DNA from: Dysgonamonadaceae bacterium
Lineage (GTDB): Bacteria; Bacteroidota; Bacteroidia; Bacteroidales; Dysgonomonadaceae
DNA length: 64,000 bases
NCBI GenBank assembly: GCA_031254645.1
Contig: JAIRUA010000003.1
Span: 1-64,000, forward strand
Reading direction: 5' to 3'
How positions within the stretch are numbered: the stretch's first letter is position 1; each line of letters opens with the position of its first letter. The translations under genes were made by a program, and so were the position numbers. The notes beneath the pieces are model-generated. The model saw only the letters and a program-made list of their open reading frames with translations. It was not told where the DNA came from and ran no database searches. This document shows positions 63,542 to 64,000 of the stretch, piece by piece.

Positions 63542-64000
63542 ATGATAAATCGAAAAATAGAACAAATTATTGCCAAACGAATGTTTTCGGGCAAGGCAAT
63601 TGTGCTGATTGGCGCAAGACAAATCGGCAAAACGACCTCTATCCTGCATCTGCTGAAAAATTACGGCGATGTGCTGATTTTGGACGGTGACGATAGTTTT
63701 GTGCGCGATTTATTGAACACACCCTCTACGGAAGAAATTCGCAACATCATTGGTAATCAAAAAATTATATTCATAGATGAAGTACAGCGAATTGAGAATA
63801 TCGGACTGACGGCAAAAATTATTGTGGATAAATTCAAAGACGTGCAACTGATTTTAAGCGGCTCGTCATCGTTTGAAATCAAAAATAATTTGTCGGAATC
63901 GCTTACCGGCAGAAAGTGGGAGTATCAAATGTTCCCCGTTTCGTGGAGTGAGTTCGAAAGCACCGAAGGTTATGTAAAAGCATTGCAACAGCTCGAAATC
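63542..64000 (+). CDS. AAA ATPase (AAA_14/DUF4143 type), cut by the window edge
   Basis: The first 153 codons are present and the frame is open at position 64000. MINRKIEQIIAKRMFSGKAIVLIGARQIGKTT contains a Walker A motif, and IIFIDEVQRIENIG is a Walker B. LILSGSSSFEIKNNLSESLTGRKWEYQMFPVSWSEF is a family-typical part of AAA_14 domain proteins, which usually carry a C-terminal DUF4143. Such proteins are common in Bacteroidetes in many copies; their biological role is not settled. Confidence 0.9.
   Translation, partial: MINRKIEQIIAKRMFSGKAIVLIGARQIGKTTSILHLLKNYGDVLILDGDDSFVRDLLNTPSTEEIRNIIGNQKIIFIDEVQRIENIGLTAKIIVDKFKDVQLILSGSSSFEIKNNLSESLTGRKWEYQMFPVSWSEFESTEGYVKALQQLEI

Noticed and set aside
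63316-63630. Minus-strand frame with repeated QSISV segments
   Set aside because: It is the antisense of phoH, the tandem repeat and the next gene. The protein repeats only mirror the DNA repeat.

Overview
The window looks like the chromosome of a Bacteroidota bacterium, most likely of the order Bacteroidales. The evidence is two SusC/SusD pairs, a hybrid two-component regulator, an LpxC-FabZ fusion gene, many lipoproteins with a Cys-ending signal, a 640-residue PurF-type protein, and repeated promoter-like motifs of the Bacteroidetes form TTG-N20-TAnnTTTG. I cannot name the genus. No insertion sequence, prophage, CRISPR array or rRNA was seen. One tRNA gene (tRNA-Pro, GGG) is present.

Layout. 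1-13 kb is housekeeping: a secreted PDZ protein, a eukaryote-like glycogen branching enzyme, ManA, a TrhA/hemolysin III protein, alanine dehydrogenase, class II aldolase, a PQQ-type propeller lipoprotein, an M23 peptidase, and the agmatine-to-putrescine pair AguA/AguB. 13-17 kb holds lpxD, lpxC-fabZ and lpxA for lipid A, then tRNA-Pro. 17-23 kb is a tight run of a membrane Zn protease, two HU-like proteins (one with a C-terminal membrane anchor) and a large HTCS regulator. 23-47 kb is a polysaccharide (or proteoglycan) utilisation locus: GH105, SusC/D pair 1, an M60-like peptidase lipoprotein, a Big/discoidin lipoprotein, GH109, KduI, KduD, a DUF4861 protein, SusC/D pair 2 (opposite strand), a DUF2264 protein and two GH88 enzymes. 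47-59 kb is a mostly minus-strand mix: a Stealth sugar-phosphotransferase, a DUF1080-PHP fusion, a porin, Ogt, ApbE, nitroreductase, GT2, DUF4199, HemW, a tryptophanase/tyrosine phenol-lyase family enzyme and a secreted esterase. 59-64 kb is a ROK kinase, PurF, PhoH and the start of an AAA ATPase cut by the window edge.

How the locus should work (inference). The HTCS senses a breakdown product. The two SusC/D pairs import oligosaccharides. The M60-like peptidase and GH109 point to an O-glycosylated protein. GH88, GH105, KduI and KduD point to unsaturated uronic acids that normally come from a polysaccharide lyase. No known lyase family is recognisable here, so either it lies elsewhere or one of the DUF proteins does the job.

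Most interesting signal. Each susC gene has a simple sequence repeat at its 5' end. susC-1 has a G9 tract directly after an ATG that is one base out of frame with an otherwise complete signal peptide. susC-2 has a (GA)24 tract in a long leader that also carries a terminator-like hairpin and an open reading frame overlapping the susC start. Both look like slipped-strand contingency switches of nutrient import. A second recurring theme is a set of long, mutually different intergenic inverted repeats next to stop codons.
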